DNA of 42,991 nt. It comes from Bacillota bacterium (GTDB lineage Bacteria; Bacillota; Clostridia; DSM-8532). Position numbers and translations under genes: made by a program. The notes beneath the pieces were generated by a model. That model was not told the origin of the DNA and searched no databases. It saw only the letters and a list, made by a program, of their open reading frames with translations. The first letter of the stretch is position 1. Each line of letters starts with the position of its first letter. Location of the stretch: contig JAEZTB010000038.1 of the NCBI GenBank assembly GCA_023443745.1, forward strand, positions 1 through 42,991, in the 5' to 3' direction. This document shows, one piece after another, positions 1-9,248 of the stretch.

Positions 1-31
1 ACATAATTATTGATCAGAAATCACTACATTT

Positions 32-66
32 AAACCTGTTTTTAACTCGTCAAAAACAGGTTTTAT
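32..66 (+). terminator. Intrinsic terminator of an upstream gene
   Basis: A perfect 12-bp inverted repeat (arms 32-43 and 52-63) with an 8-nt loop is followed by a short T-rich stretch. It most likely ends transcription of a gene lying before the window. The stem is A/T-rich at its base, so it could also work on the other strand. Confidence 0.7.
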
Positions 67-132
67 CAATGTTTTGAACCTTGTTGATTTTACTTTTGCA
101 AACTGGAACTTACTTTTTCAAGTGACCGCTTA

Positions 133-161
133 TTGTTGCTCATCAGGAATAGGGTTATAAT
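133..161 (+). promoter_or_regulatory. Candidate sigma-A promoter for the MutS-like gene
   Basis: A TTGTTG -35 (133-138) and a perfect TATAAT -10 (156-161) are separated by 17 bp. The expected start of transcription, about 168, would fall on the GAGG ribosome binding site (168-171), leaving a very short leader. That makes the assignment uncertain. Confidence 0.35.
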
Positions 162-179
162 AACCTTGAGGTACACATT

Positions 180-1886
180 ATGTTAGAAGTCTATGTTGTT
201 GTTCTGATTATACTGATCGTTTTATTAATTGACCAAAGGCGTCAAGCTAATAGGAACAGAAACAAAGCCATAGCTAAAATCAGAAATAACTGGGGTAGAC
301 TGCCCAACAATGCATTTGACGAATATGACATGGAGTCTTTCTCGAAGCTGTTTTATGCCTACGATAAAAAAAGGGCAAACCTATATATTGATGATATTAC
401 ATCGAATGATCTTGAGCTTGATAAATTTTACTGCCACATCAACAGTACCCAAACCTCCATGGGTGACAGTGTGCTCTATTCAATTTTACGACTGCCCCTC
501 TATGAGAAAGAAAGATTAGCGGAACGAATTGAGATGATCGATTATTGGGAAAAGCACGAAGAGGACAGGGAAAGTGTTCAATTATTGCTTTCTGGTGCAG
601 GTAAGTTCAGACCAAGCCATATTTCATGGATCACAGGAGATTGTGATTTCTTGGAGCTTAATAATCAATGGCTTTACAAGGTGTTGACTTTCGTACCTTT
701 TCTGGCGCTGCCTATGGCTTTATTAAATATCGGGGTAGCTGCTCTTTGGGGTATATTCAGTATTGGTGCTAATATTTTGTTTCATGAAGTAGTTTTAAAG
801 AAGGTTAGTTTAGGGTTGGATGCAATAACTCAGGCTTCAGGTATAATAGCACTGGCTGAAAGCCTTATCCATAATAGACCTGAGGGCCTTGTTCACAAAT
901 ATGATGAATTGAATGGATATACACATACGCTAAAGACTTTACGAAAAAGGGGGACTTTGGACAAAATGTCGGTTCGATCAACCGGCGATTTAACTAGAGA
1001 TTTCTTATCAATATTCAAAATGATATTTCTTACTGATATATGGAACTACCAAGCTTCTGTACGATTTCTAAAAACCCATGGTGAGGAAATGGCACGGCTC
1101 ATTCATTCAATAGGCGAGTTGGATGCGACCATTTGTATAGCCTCATACAGGAAAAGTCTTGATTTGTGGTGCCGGCCCCTGATTATGTGGGAACCGGATA
1201 CAGAGTCTTTTCACATTAAAGCAGAATCTGTGGTTCATCCACTTATTAAAAATTGCACGCCAAACCCGGTATTTGCTGAAAAACCAATACTTTTAACCGG
1301 CTCTAACGCTTCTGGCAAATCCACCTACCTGAAGACTGTTGCCCTCAACACTCTGATGGTTCATACGCTTGGATTTTGTCTGGCCGGACAATGGACTTCG
1401 AAACCTCTTTTTCCAATAAGTTCAATGGCTCTTAGAGACAGTATTCTTGAAGGGGAGAGTTATTTTGTTGCAGAAATCAAGTCTCTCAAAAGAATCTTTA
1501 CCATGGCAAATAACAACATAAAGTGCCTTTGCGTTATAGATGAGGTGCTGCGCGGAACGAATACTATTGAACGCATTGCAGCATCATCACGTTTATTATT
1601 TGCTCTTGCCGCTCTTAACACTTGTATACTGGCTGCTACCCACGACACAGAGCTCACTCACATTTTAAATGCAGTCTTTGATAACAAACATTTCGAGGAA
1701 AACATAACCGATGATGATATCCATTTTGATTATAAACTCAAGGAAGGAAAGGCAACATCAAGGAATGCCATTAAACTTCTCAAGCTTATGTGCTTTGAAG
1801 ATGATATAATCATTAGTGCAGAGGATGCAGTAGCATCATTTGAAAACGAAAAAAGATGGAAACACATACAAGGAGAAATAGGATAA
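180..1886 (+). CDS. Membrane-anchored MutS-family ATPase
   Basis: This 568-residue protein carries the C-terminal ABC-type ATPase domain of the MutS family. The Walker A motif TGSNASGKST lies near residue 375 and the Walker B motif CLCVIDEVLRGTN near residue 450, followed by the family's ATHDTELT segment. It lacks the N-terminal mismatch-recognition domain of MutS1 and the Smr nuclease domain of MutS2. Instead it begins with a hydrophobic helix (residues 3-17) and has a second hydrophobic block at about 165-205 that could form two membrane segments. This suggests a membrane-bound member whose role is not mismatch repair in the usual sense. The start is supported by GAGG 8 bases upstream. The stop codon is directly followed by the ATG of the exonuclease gene, so the two are probably co-transcribed. 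Confidence 0.85.
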   Translation: MLEVYVVVLIILIVLLIDQRRQANRNRNKAIAKIRNNWGRLPNNAFDEYDMESFSKLFYAYDKKRANLYIDDITSNDLELDKFYCHINSTQTSMGDSVLYSILRLPLYEKERLAERIEMIDYWEKHEEDRESVQLLLSGAGKFRPSHISWITGDCDFLELNNQWLYKVLTFVPFLALPMALLNIGVAALWGIFSIGANILFHEVVLKKVSLGLDAITQASGIIALAESLIHNRPEGLVHKYDELNGYTHTLKTLRKRGTLDKMSVRSTGDLTRDFLSIFKMIFLTDIWNYQASVRFLKTHGEEMARLIHSIGELDATICIASYRKSLDLWCRPLIMWEPDTESFHIKAESVVHPLIKNCTPNPVFAEKPILLTGSNASGKSTYLKTVALNTLMVHTLGFCLAGQWTSKPLFPISSMALRDSILEGESYFVAEIKSLKRIFTMANNNIKCLCVIDEVLRGTNTIERIAASSRLLFALAALNTCILAATHDTELTHILNAVFDNKHFEENITDDDIHFDYKLKEGKATSRNAIKLLKLMCFEDDIIISAEDAVASFENEKRWKHIQGEIG

Positions 1887-2675
1887 ATGTATAAACTGAT
1901 TTCATGGAATGTCAATGGTTTGAGGGCTACCTTAGGGAAGGGGTTCCTGGATTTTTTTGATAGTAAAAAGCCGGATATATTGTGCCTTCAGGAAACAAAG
2001 CTCTCTGAGGGTCAATTGGACCTGGAATTGGAGGGTTATACCTCATATTTTAATTACGCGGAAAAGAAGGGTTATTCGGGCACTGCCATATACACCCGTA
2101 TTAAGCCCCTTTCTGTTACATATGGCATTGGCATAGAGGAGCATGACCATGAGGGGCGAGTTATCACCCTGGAGTTTAACAAATGCTATGTGGTAAATGT
2201 GTATACGCCAAATGCCCAAAGAGAACTGGTAAGGCTGCCTTACCGCATGAGCTGGGAGGATGCTTTCAGAGCCTACCTTCTTTCGTTGGACAAGCTTAAG
2301 CCCGTTATTGTTTGTGGCGACATGAACGTAGCTCATCAGGAAATAGATATTAAGAACGCAAAATCCAACAGACAGAGTGCCGGCTTTTCCGATGAGGAGA
2401 GGGGCAAATTTACTGAGCTTTTGGAAGCGGGCTTTATAGATTCCTTCCGTTTCTTTTATCCTGATAAAAAGGATGCCTATACCTGGTGGTCGTATATGTT
2501 CAAGGCCCGGGAAAAAAATGTCGGGTGGCGTATTGATTACTTCTGTGTGTCTAAAGCACTAAAGGACCTGATCAAAGACGCGGTCATTCACGCTGATGTC
2601 ATGGGCTCCGATCACTGCCCGGTGGAGCTGACCATTGATGAAACCCCGTTCACTTCATTTCCCGCTAAGGCTTGA
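1887..2675 (+). CDS. exoA: Exodeoxyribonuclease III / AP endonuclease
   Basis: This 262-residue protein of the exonuclease III family cleaves abasic sites and degrades 3' ends of double-stranded DNA in base excision repair. All family motifs are present: SWNVNGLRA near the N-terminus, LCLQETKL with the metal-binding Glu, GDMNVAH with the catalytic Asp and Asn, WRIDYF, and the C-terminal GSDHCPVEL with the catalytic Asp-His pair. Length is normal for the family. The ATG follows the stop of the MutS-like gene without a gap, and AGGAG lies inside the end of that gene, so translation is likely coupled. The pairing with a MutS-family ATPase hints at a shared DNA-related role, but that is inference. 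Confidence 0.96.
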   Translation: MYKLISWNVNGLRATLGKGFLDFFDSKKPDILCLQETKLSEGQLDLELEGYTSYFNYAEKKGYSGTAIYTRIKPLSVTYGIGIEEHDHEGRVITLEFNKCYVVNVYTPNAQRELVRLPYRMSWEDAFRAYLLSLDKLKPVIVCGDMNVAHQEIDIKNAKSNRQSAGFSDEERGKFTELLEAGFIDSFRFFYPDKKDAYTWWSYMFKAREKNVGWRIDYFCVSKALKDLIKDAVIHADVMGSDHCPVELTIDETPFTSFPAKA

Positions 2676-2765
2676 TGCCCGGCTCATCTGTACTATTCCT
2701 TTTGGGACACGCATAGGATAGATTGTCCTGCTATGCGGTTCTATTTTCTCATAGGGAGTGGTATT

Positions 2766-5447
2766 GTGGAAGCTTTAAAGCACACACCGGTATTTGAGGA
2801 TATAAAGGAGAATACCTACGGGCTGTCTGAATCTGATGCGGCCAAGAATCTTGCGGTTTATGGCAAAAATGTCTTGAAGCGTGAGAAGAAAAATACATGG
2901 CTCAAGACCTTGATAGACCAATTCACCGATTTAATGATCATTATCCTGATAGCATCGTCGATCATTTCCTTCTTTTTAGGCGAAGCCAGTGAAGGTATCG
3001 CTATTTTGGCCATTGTGATTCTCAATGGTCTCTTAGGCTTTTTCCAGGAGCTGAGAACCGAAAAGGCCATGGAAGCACTTATGAATATGGCGGCTCCTCA
3101 TGCCAGAGTTATGCGGGATGGTCAGATAAAGGATATTCCCGCCGATGAGGTCGTTCCCAGAGATTTAGTCATTCTTGAGGCCGGAAACAGGGTTCCTGCC
3201 GATGGGGTGCTCATTGAAGCCAATGCCCTTTTTTCAGATGAATCCATGCTGACCGGAGAATCCGTTCCGGCTTCGAAATCCAGGGTGGATGAGGCCAAGG
3301 CCAGGCTTAACGGAATTTCAAATCAGAATAGAATCTATATGGGCAGCATGATTACCAATGGCACGGGCAAGGCCGTTATTGTCAGCACCGGCATGGATAC
3401 TGAGATGGGCAGGATAGCTGATATGATGGATTCGGCAGGTGTCCAGGATACGCCGCTGCAAAAAAAGCTGGAGAGGCTCGGACAGATCATGCTGGTGGTA
3501 TGTCTGGCTATCTGCAGCGTTGTGGCTCTTATCGGTATTTTGAGGGGAGAGCCTGCAGTGCAAATGCTTCTAGGTGGCATTAGCCTTGCTGTCGCCGCTG
3601 TACCTGAAGGTCTTCCTGCCGTGGTGACCGTGGCTCTTGCCATCGGCGTCCGGCGCATGATTAAGAGAAATGCCCTGGTAAGAAGGCTGCCTGCTGTTGA
3701 GACCCTGGGCTGCGCTACCGTGATATGCTCGGATAAAACCGGTACCTTGACCGAAAACCGCATGACTGTTGTATTGGCTTATGCAGGCAAAAATCCTTAC
3801 AGCATGGAAAGAAACGCCGAAGGAAAACTGGCAGCCTGGTGCAGGGGGCGGGAGGTTCATCCGGAAAAGACCTTCGGTCTAAACCTCTTACTGAAAATCG
3901 GCCTTCTTTGCGGTAATACCCGAATCAAGCCATTGGCTGAAAGAACGGAGAATACGCTGGATATCGAGGGTGACCCCACTGAAGTAGCATTGGTAAGAGC
4001 TGCTTTGGATAACGGCCTTGATAAGAATGCCGTGGATCTTAATTATCGGCGTGTCAGAGAGATACCCTTTGATTCGGATCGAAAGCTTATGTCGGTGGTG
4101 TGCCGCGCTTCGGCAGGAGAGTTCTTCCTCTTCGCAAAGGGAGCACCTGAGATTATTCTTGAAAAATGCAATCGTGTTCTCATCGCCGATAGGGAGCGGG
4201 ATATATCCTTCGATGACCGGGAGGGTATTATGGCGGAATGCCGGAAAATGACCTCGCAAGCCCTTCGTGTCATGGGCTTTGCCTATAGAACCATACAGCC
4301 CAATCAGCTTTGGAGTGAAAAGCTTGAACAGGATTTTGTCTTCGTCGGTCTTGCAGGTATGACCGACCCACCCCGAAAGGAAGCGGTACAATCAGTAGCC
4401 TCCTGCCGAAAGGCTGGAATCAAAACCGTCATGATTACCGGAGACCATAAACAGACCGCGGCTGCCATTGCCTCAACCATTGATATTTATCGTGAGGGTG
4501 ATTTGGTATTAACCGGGGCAGAAATGGATGAAATGACTGACAGCCAATTGGAAGAGGCCTGCGAAAAAGCAACGGTCTTTGCTCGGGTTTTCCCAAGGCA
4601 TAAATTAAGAATAGTACGTGCTTTCAGAAAAAAAGGACATATAGTAGCCATGACGGGGGATGGTGTTAATGATGCCCCAGCTGTCAAGGATGCGGATATC
4701 GGTATTGCCATGGGTAAGTCAGGAACCGATGTAACGCGCCAGTCTGCAGCTATGATTCTTATGGATGACAATTTTTCAAGTATTGTGGCGGCTGTGGAAG
4801 AGGGTCGGAACATCTATGAAAATATTCGCAAATTTATTCGCTATCTGCTTTCGTGTAATGTAGGCGAGGTTTTGACCATGTTTCTGGCCACCCTTGTCGG
4901 TATTCCCATCCCCTTATTACCGGCACAAATTCTCATTGTGAATCTGGCAACCGATGGTTTGCCTGCCATCGCCCTAAGCATGGAGCCCGGTGAGCCCGAT
5001 GCCATGGTAATACCGCCCCGATCTCCCGATGAAAGTGTCTTTGCACGCGGATTGTCCTCCATAATCGTTACAAGGGGCATTCTGATTGCGCTTTCAACAC
5101 TGGCAAGCTTTCTGCTGGTTTTAACCTTCAGCAAAAATATTACCGCAGGCAGAACGGCTGCTTTGGTCACCCTGGTGCTTTCTCAGCTCATTCATGTTTT
5201 TGAATGCAAGTCGGAAACCAGAGGGTTATTTGAGATTAAGCTATTCTCAAATCCTTACCTGGTCTATGCAGTATTGAGCTCCATTCTGATGTTGCTGGCT
5301 GTTATATATCTTCCCTTCTTTATACCCATATTCGGAACAATGCCTTTAAAAACGAATGAGTGGATGATATCAGGGGGGCTCAGCTTATTGGTCCCCGTCA
5401 TATCGAGCATAATAAGAGAAGTAAAGAACAAGAAAAAGAAAGAGTAA
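2766..5447 (+). CDS. Calcium-transporting P-type ATPase (type IIA, SERCA-like)
   Basis: This P-type cation pump of about 893 residues most likely exports Ca2+ across the cell membrane. It has the actuator motif LTGES, the phosphorylation motif DKTGTLTE (catalytic Asp near residue 323), the nucleotide-binding KGAPE, and the hinge MTGDGVNDAPA. Calcium-site features are visible: PEGLPA in the fourth membrane segment and NLATDGLPA in the sixth. Ten membrane segments fit the hydrophobicity. I chose the GTG at 2766, which has AGGGAG 7 bases upstream, over the in-frame ATG at 2733. That ATG lies in a small inverted repeat (2711-2736), lacks a ribosome binding site, and adds residues not typical of the cytosolic N-terminus. 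Confidence 0.93.
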   Translation: MEALKHTPVFEDIKENTYGLSESDAAKNLAVYGKNVLKREKKNTWLKTLIDQFTDLMIIILIASSIISFFLGEASEGIAILAIVILNGLLGFFQELRTEKAMEALMNMAAPHARVMRDGQIKDIPADEVVPRDLVILEAGNRVPADGVLIEANALFSDESMLTGESVPASKSRVDEAKARLNGISNQNRIYMGSMITNGTGKAVIVSTGMDTEMGRIADMMDSAGVQDTPLQKKLERLGQIMLVVCLAICSVVALIGILRGEPAVQMLLGGISLAVAAVPEGLPAVVTVALAIGVRRMIKRNALVRRLPAVETLGCATVICSDKTGTLTENRMTVVLAYAGKNPYSMERNAEGKLAAWCRGREVHPEKTFGLNLLLKIGLLCGNTRIKPLAERTENTLDIEGDPTEVALVRAALDNGLDKNAVDLNYRRVREIPFDSDRKLMSVVCRASAGEFFLFAKGAPEIILEKCNRVLIADRERDISFDDREGIMAECRKMTSQALRVMGFAYRTIQPNQLWSEKLEQDFVFVGLAGMTDPPRKEAVQSVASCRKAGIKTVMITGDHKQTAAAIASTIDIYREGDLVLTGAEMDEMTDSQLEEACEKATVFARVFPRHKLRIVRAFRKKGHIVAMTGDGVNDAPAVKDADIGIAMGKSGTDVTRQSAAMILMDDNFSSIVAAVEEGRNIYENIRKFIRYLLSCNVGEVLTMFLATLVGIPIPLLPAQILIVNLATDGLPAIALSMEPGEPDAMVIPPRSPDESVFARGLSSIIVTRGILIALSTLASFLLVLTFSKNITAGRTAALVTLVLSQLIHVFECKSETRGLFEIKLFSNPYLVYAVLSSILMLLAVIYLPFFIPIFGTMPLKTNEWMISGGLSLLVPVISSIIREVKNKKKKE

Positions 5448-5461
5448 AGGTGAAAGTAACC

Positions 5462-5490
5462 TTGAAAAAAGGCTAAAAGAAGACTAAAGT
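5462..5490 (+). promoter_or_regulatory. Candidate promoter of the ABC exporter operon
   Basis: TTGAAA (5462-5467) and TAAAGT (5485-5490) with a 17-bp spacer lie in a purine-rich intergenic stretch between the ATPase and the ABC operon. The region is low in complexity, so a chance match is possible. Confidence 0.4.
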
Positions 5491-5542
5491 AAAAGGGAAG
5501 CTAAAGCTAAGATAAATGCTTTACTAAAGGAAGGTAGATCAT

Positions 5543-6280
5543 ATGCTTTCGATTAAAAATGTCTCCAAAACCTATTCCAAGGGTAAGGGTAAAGCCGTTG
5601 ACAATATCTCTCTGGAAGTCAAAGCCGGTGAGATATTTGGTTTTTTAGGACCAAACGGTGCGGGAAAGACCACCACCATTAAGATGATTACAGGGATTCT
5701 GCCTATAGATGAAGGAAAGATCCTCATAAATAATCATGACATTGAGAAGGATCCCATAAAAGCCAAATTGAGCATGGGCTTTGTGCCCGATTCCCATGAT
5801 GTCTATGAAAGGCTGAAGGGTATTGAATACCTCAATTTTATTGCTGATGTCTACAATGTTTCAGCAGCAGATAGAAAAACGCACATTGATAAATATCTTG
5901 AGATGTTTGAGATGAAGCAGGCGGCCGGTCAGCCTATTAAGAGCTATTCACACGGCATGAAGCAAAAGATCATCTTAACGGGTGCCCTGCTTCATCAGCC
6001 CCCCCTATGGATATTAGACGAGCCCATGACCGGGTTGGATCCCAGATCCGCTCATCTCTTAAAAGAAGAAATGTATGAGCATTGTGCCAAAGGGAATACT
6101 GTTTTCTTTTCTACCCATGTTTTGGAGGTTGCCGAGAAGCTTTGCCACCGCATCGGGATCATTAACAAAGGTAAAATTATTGCAGTAGGCACTATGGAAG
6201 AGCTTAGAAAATCCGGGGACGCTTCTCTGGAAAGCATCTTCTTAAGCCTTACCGAAGAAGGAAGTGGCGAGCATGCGTAA
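5543..6280 (+). CDS. ABC transporter ATP-binding protein
   Basis: This 245-residue ATPase subunit belongs to an ABC-2-type exporter. It has Walker A (GPNGAGKTT, about residues 39-47), the signature segment SHGMKQK, Walker B LWILDEP, and the switch His in FSTHV. A good ribosome binding site (AAGGAAGG) precedes the ATG. Its stop codon overlaps the start of the permease gene (ATGCGTAA arrangement), which shows translational coupling. The substrate cannot be read from the sequence. Such pairs commonly export drugs, peptides or lipids. Confidence 0.92.
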   Translation: MLSIKNVSKTYSKGKGKAVDNISLEVKAGEIFGFLGPNGAGKTTTIKMITGILPIDEGKILINNHDIEKDPIKAKLSMGFVPDSHDVYERLKGIEYLNFIADVYNVSAADRKTHIDKYLEMFEMKQAAGQPIKSYSHGMKQKIILTGALLHQPPLWILDEPMTGLDPRSAHLLKEEMYEHCAKGNTVFFSTHVLEVAEKLCHRIGIINKGKIIAVGTMEELRKSGDASLESIFLSLTEEGSGEHA

Positions 6281-7943
6281 ATTTTTTAGTTTGCTCAAGC
6301 TGCAAATTAACGCTCAGTACGGTCTTTCTTATGCACGGTATAGCTTGAAGAATGATAAAAAAGCGCTTTGGAAGGGCTTAGGACTTGGACTGGTTATTTT
6401 ATTTGCTATAGTTGAGATAGTAGGCCTATATGCCTTCTTAATGTTTCAGCTTTATAAGACTGCTGCGGCTATTGCGACCCCTGAGATTGTTCTGACCATG
6501 GCTGCGGTTATTTCAGGACTGGTAGTGCTGATCTTTGGCATATTCTATATTTTAAGCACACTGTTTTTGGCTAAAGATACCGAATTCCTCGCGTCCCTTC
6601 CAATTCCCCAGGGTAGCGTGTTCGTCTCTAAATTCATGCTCGTTTTACTGGGTGAGTATCCCTTTGCTTTTTTCCTGATGTTACCCCCCGTTATTATCTA
6701 TGGGGTGGGAACAGGCCAAGGAGTGTTGTATTATCTTATCGCCATTATCTGCACACTCTTTATTCCTTTGGTGCCCCTGGTTATCTCAGCCATTCTCTCA
6801 CTTCTTCTCATGAATATTGTAAGTCGCTCGAGACGGCGTGATCTCATCACCATCATCGGCAGCATTATATTAATGGTTGTGATCATCGGCGGTCAGAACT
6901 ACCTGATGAGCCGGATACCCGAAAATGACAAGGACTTTATGATGACTCTGCTTCAAAGCAGTAATGCCCTAATAGAATTTATGGGAAGAGCTTTTCCTCC
7001 ATCGGTATGGGTGACAAAAGCCTTATCTGTCGGAGGGCTGGAATCGGCACTTAACCTCCTCTACCTGGTTATAACCTCTCTTGTTGCTTTTGGGTTGGTC
7101 TATTCTTTGGCCTCTTTCATCTATCAAAAGGGCGCTGTGGCTCAGCTGGAGACCCAGTCAAAGCCTGGCAAGACCAAGCTGACCTATGGGGCATCCTCCC
7201 ATGTCATGGCTATTTTTAAGAATGAATGGCGCATTGTGCTGAGGACACCTATCTACGCTCTGAATTCACTGGTCGTGGTCATTTTGGCTCCATTGATGAT
7301 GATGATGCCTATGTTTGGAGGAAATTTTGCCAATGACCCTGATATGAAGTTCATTTTTGATCTCATTCAAAGCGGTGAGTCCCAGGCTGATTTGCTCCTC
7401 ATTGTGGCAGGTATTATCACGGCTCTGTCGCTTATCAACCCAGCTGTTTCCAGTACTTTTTCAAGAGAGGGCAAAAATTTCTGGGTGCTCAAAAATATCC
7501 CGGTTAAGCCTGAAATACAAATCTATGGAAAGCTCCTGGCCGGCTACTCCATCTCTTTTGGTGCCGCTGTTCTAGGTGCCGTTATGGCCATGCTTTCCTT
7601 TAGAATCAGTCCTGTTCTAACGCTTATGATCATCATCCTATGTGCATTGGCTCTTATTCCTATCAGTGCCATAAGCCTTTATATTGATTTTAAGCGGCCC
7701 AAGCTCTCCTGGAATAATCCACAGGAGGCCATCAAGCAGAATATGAACGTTGTCTTTGGCATGTTGATAGGTTTTTTAATGATTTCAGTCTTCGGAGTCA
7801 TTGGATATTTTATCAATACCCTTAACCTGAGTGTTTATGCTGTCTTTGGTCTTATGGCCCTGATTATTCTTGTTTCTTCGTATCTTTCCATACGCCTGCT
7901 TCAAAAGACGGCTAAGGGAGGCTATCAGAGAATTGAGGTCTAG
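6273..7943 (+). CDS. ABC exporter permease
   Basis: This membrane protein of about 556 residues has roughly 12 hydrophobic segments, with the longest soluble part in the middle (around residues 290-325). It is the partner of the ATPase encoded just upstream. The ATG at 6273 is preferred because AAGGAAG (6258-6264) lies 8 bases before it. A GTG at 6264 would overlap that site. The gene overlaps the end of the ATPase gene by 8 bases. It resembles large two-component exporter permeases of Firmicutes, but I cannot name a family or substrate. Confidence 0.85.
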   Translation: MRKFFSLLKLQINAQYGLSYARYSLKNDKKALWKGLGLGLVILFAIVEIVGLYAFLMFQLYKTAAAIATPEIVLTMAAVISGLVVLIFGIFYILSTLFLAKDTEFLASLPIPQGSVFVSKFMLVLLGEYPFAFFLMLPPVIIYGVGTGQGVLYYLIAIICTLFIPLVPLVISAILSLLLMNIVSRSRRRDLITIIGSIILMVVIIGGQNYLMSRIPENDKDFMMTLLQSSNALIEFMGRAFPPSVWVTKALSVGGLESALNLLYLVITSLVAFGLVYSLASFIYQKGAVAQLETQSKPGKTKLTYGASSHVMAIFKNEWRIVLRTPIYALNSLVVVILAPLMMMMPMFGGNFANDPDMKFIFDLIQSGESQADLLLIVAGIITALSLINPAVSSTFSREGKNFWVLKNIPVKPEIQIYGKLLAGYSISFGAAVLGAVMAMLSFRISPVLTLMIIILCALALIPISAISLYIDFKRPKLSWNNPQEAIKQNMNVVFGMLIGFLMISVFGVIGYFINTLNLSVYAVFGLMALIILVSSYLSIRLLQKTAKGGYQRIEV

Positions 7944-7975
7944 ACAGCTTTTTGTACAGAGCGGGAGGATGTGCT

Positions 7976-8044
7976 ATGATAGAAGAATATGAGCTCAGTG
8001 GTGCGCTCTACAAGAGACCGATTATTAAGGTGAAATTTAGTTAG
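7976..8044 (+). CDS. Possible 22-residue small protein or leader peptide
   Basis: A short ORF starts MIEEYELSG and ends KVKFS. It is preceded by a strong GGGAGG ribosome binding site (about 7962-7967) at a normal distance, and its stop codon is 14 bases before the start of the anSME gene. It lies in the 115-bp gap between the ABC permease and anSME. It has no Cys and no sulfatase-type C/S-x-P-x-R motif, so it is not an obvious anSME substrate. It may be a leader that couples translation to anSME, a real microprotein, or chance. Function is unknown. Confidence 0.4.
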   Translation: MIEEYELSGALYKRPIIKVKFS

Positions 8045-8058
8045 GTGGGAATAGACAA

Positions 8059-9177
8059 ATGCCTCCAATCAGCCTGCTCATCAAGCCAGCATCAAGTAAC
8101 TGCAATTTAAGGTGCAGGTATTGCTTTTATCATGCTATTGCTGAAAACAGACAAACCAAATCCTACGGGATGATGGATATTGAGACACTGGAAGCGCTGG
8201 TTAAAAAGGCACTGGAATATGCGGATTATTCGTGCACTTTTGCCTTTCAGGGTGGAGAGCCTACTCTTGCGGGTCTGGACTTCTTTAGAAAGCTTATTGA
8301 GTTTGAGAAGAAATACAATATAAAAAAAGTCCAGATTCATAACGCTCTGCAAACCAATGGAGTGGTTATTGATGATGAATGGGCACAATTTCTGGCTGAG
8401 AATAAATTTCTGGTAGGGCTTTCACTCGACGGGCCCAAGGACATCCATGACGCCAACCGCTATGATGCCCTAAACAAGGGCTCCTTCACAAGGGTGATGG
8501 AAGCCGTAAGGCTTTTTAACAAGCATAAGGTAGAATACAATATCCTTACGGTTGTTACAGCCAATACAGCCAGACATATCAATAAAATATATAACTTTTA
8601 TAAGAAAAATGGCTTTAGATATCTGCAGTTCATTCCGTGCCTTGATCCTCTTGGGGAGGAACCCGGAGGATATGACTATTCTTTAAGTGCCGAAAGATAT
8701 GCCAATTTTCTCAAAACCTTATTTGACCTGTGGTATGCAGACATCATTCAGGGGAATATGATCAGTATTCGCTATTATGATAACCTTGTAGGTATGGCAA
8801 TGGGTCAAAGGCCTGAGGCCTGCGGCATGGGAGGAGTTTGTACCTGTCAGTTTGTGGTCGAAGCCGATGGCAGGGTTTATCCCTGCGACTTCTATGTTAT
8901 AGATCGGTGGTATCTTGGCAACTTGAAGGATGCTTCTTTTGAGGAGTTAAGAAATTCTGAGGCAGGAAGCACATTTGTAGAGGTTTCAAAGGATATAGAC
9001 CCGCAATGCAGGGAATGCCGGTGGTTTAACCTGTGCAGAGGTGGCTGCAGGAGAGACCGGGAGCCCTTCGAAAATGACAAACCAGTATTGAATCATTTTT
9101 GCGCCGCTTATAAGGAATTCTTTGAATACGCAGGGGAAAGACTCATTTACCTGGCCAGACAATTTTCTAAAAGATAA
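8059..9177 (+). CDS. anSME: Anaerobic sulfatase-maturating enzyme (radical SAM/SPASM)
   Basis: This 372-residue radical SAM enzyme converts an active-site Cys or Ser of sulfatases to formylglycine without oxygen. The N-terminal PASSNCNLRCRYCFYH contains the CxxxCxxC cluster site. FAFQGGEPTLAG is the SAM-binding GGEP motif. The C-terminal half carries the SPASM cysteines, including CGMGG, CTCQF, YPCDFYV (with the catalytic Asp), CRECRWFNLC and GGCRR. Length and sequence closely follow clostridial anSME as I know it. AGGTGG lies about 11 bases before the ATG. No sulfatase is encoded in this window, so its substrate lies elsewhere. The last ~100 bases and the terminator of this gene are duplicated at 20787-20934. 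Confidence 0.94.
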   Translation: MPPISLLIKPASSNCNLRCRYCFYHAIAENRQTKSYGMMDIETLEALVKKALEYADYSCTFAFQGGEPTLAGLDFFRKLIEFEKKYNIKKVQIHNALQTNGVVIDDEWAQFLAENKFLVGLSLDGPKDIHDANRYDALNKGSFTRVMEAVRLFNKHKVEYNILTVVTANTARHINKIYNFYKKNGFRYLQFIPCLDPLGEEPGGYDYSLSAERYANFLKTLFDLWYADIIQGNMISIRYYDNLVGMAMGQRPEACGMGGVCTCQFVVEADGRVYPCDFYVIDRWYLGNLKDASFEELRNSEAGSTFVEVSKDIDPQCRECRWFNLCRGGCRRDREPFENDKPVLNHFCAAYKEFFEYAGERLIYLARQFSKR

Positions 9178-9207
9178 ACCTTCATTTCATCCATAATTTA
9201 TAGTACT

Positions 9208-9236
9208 AAAAAGGGGTTGCTATGCGGCCCCTTTAA
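9208..9236 (+). terminator. Terminator after anSME
   Basis: AAAGGGG (9210-9216) and CCCCTTT (9228-9234) form a stem directly after the anSME stop. The U-tract is short. A diverged copy is present at 20908-20934, in the same position relative to the duplicated anSME tail. Confidence 0.65.
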
Positions 9237-9248
9237 ATATTTATTATC

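Noticed and set aside
2733..2765. ATG at 2733 as start of the P-type ATPase
   Set aside because: It has no ribosome binding site and lies in an inverted repeat. GTG 2766 has AGGGAG at ideal distance.
3318..5170. Several antisense ORFs within the P-type ATPase gene
   Set aside because: They are shadows of a long, well-supported coding frame and have no motifs or ribosome binding sites.
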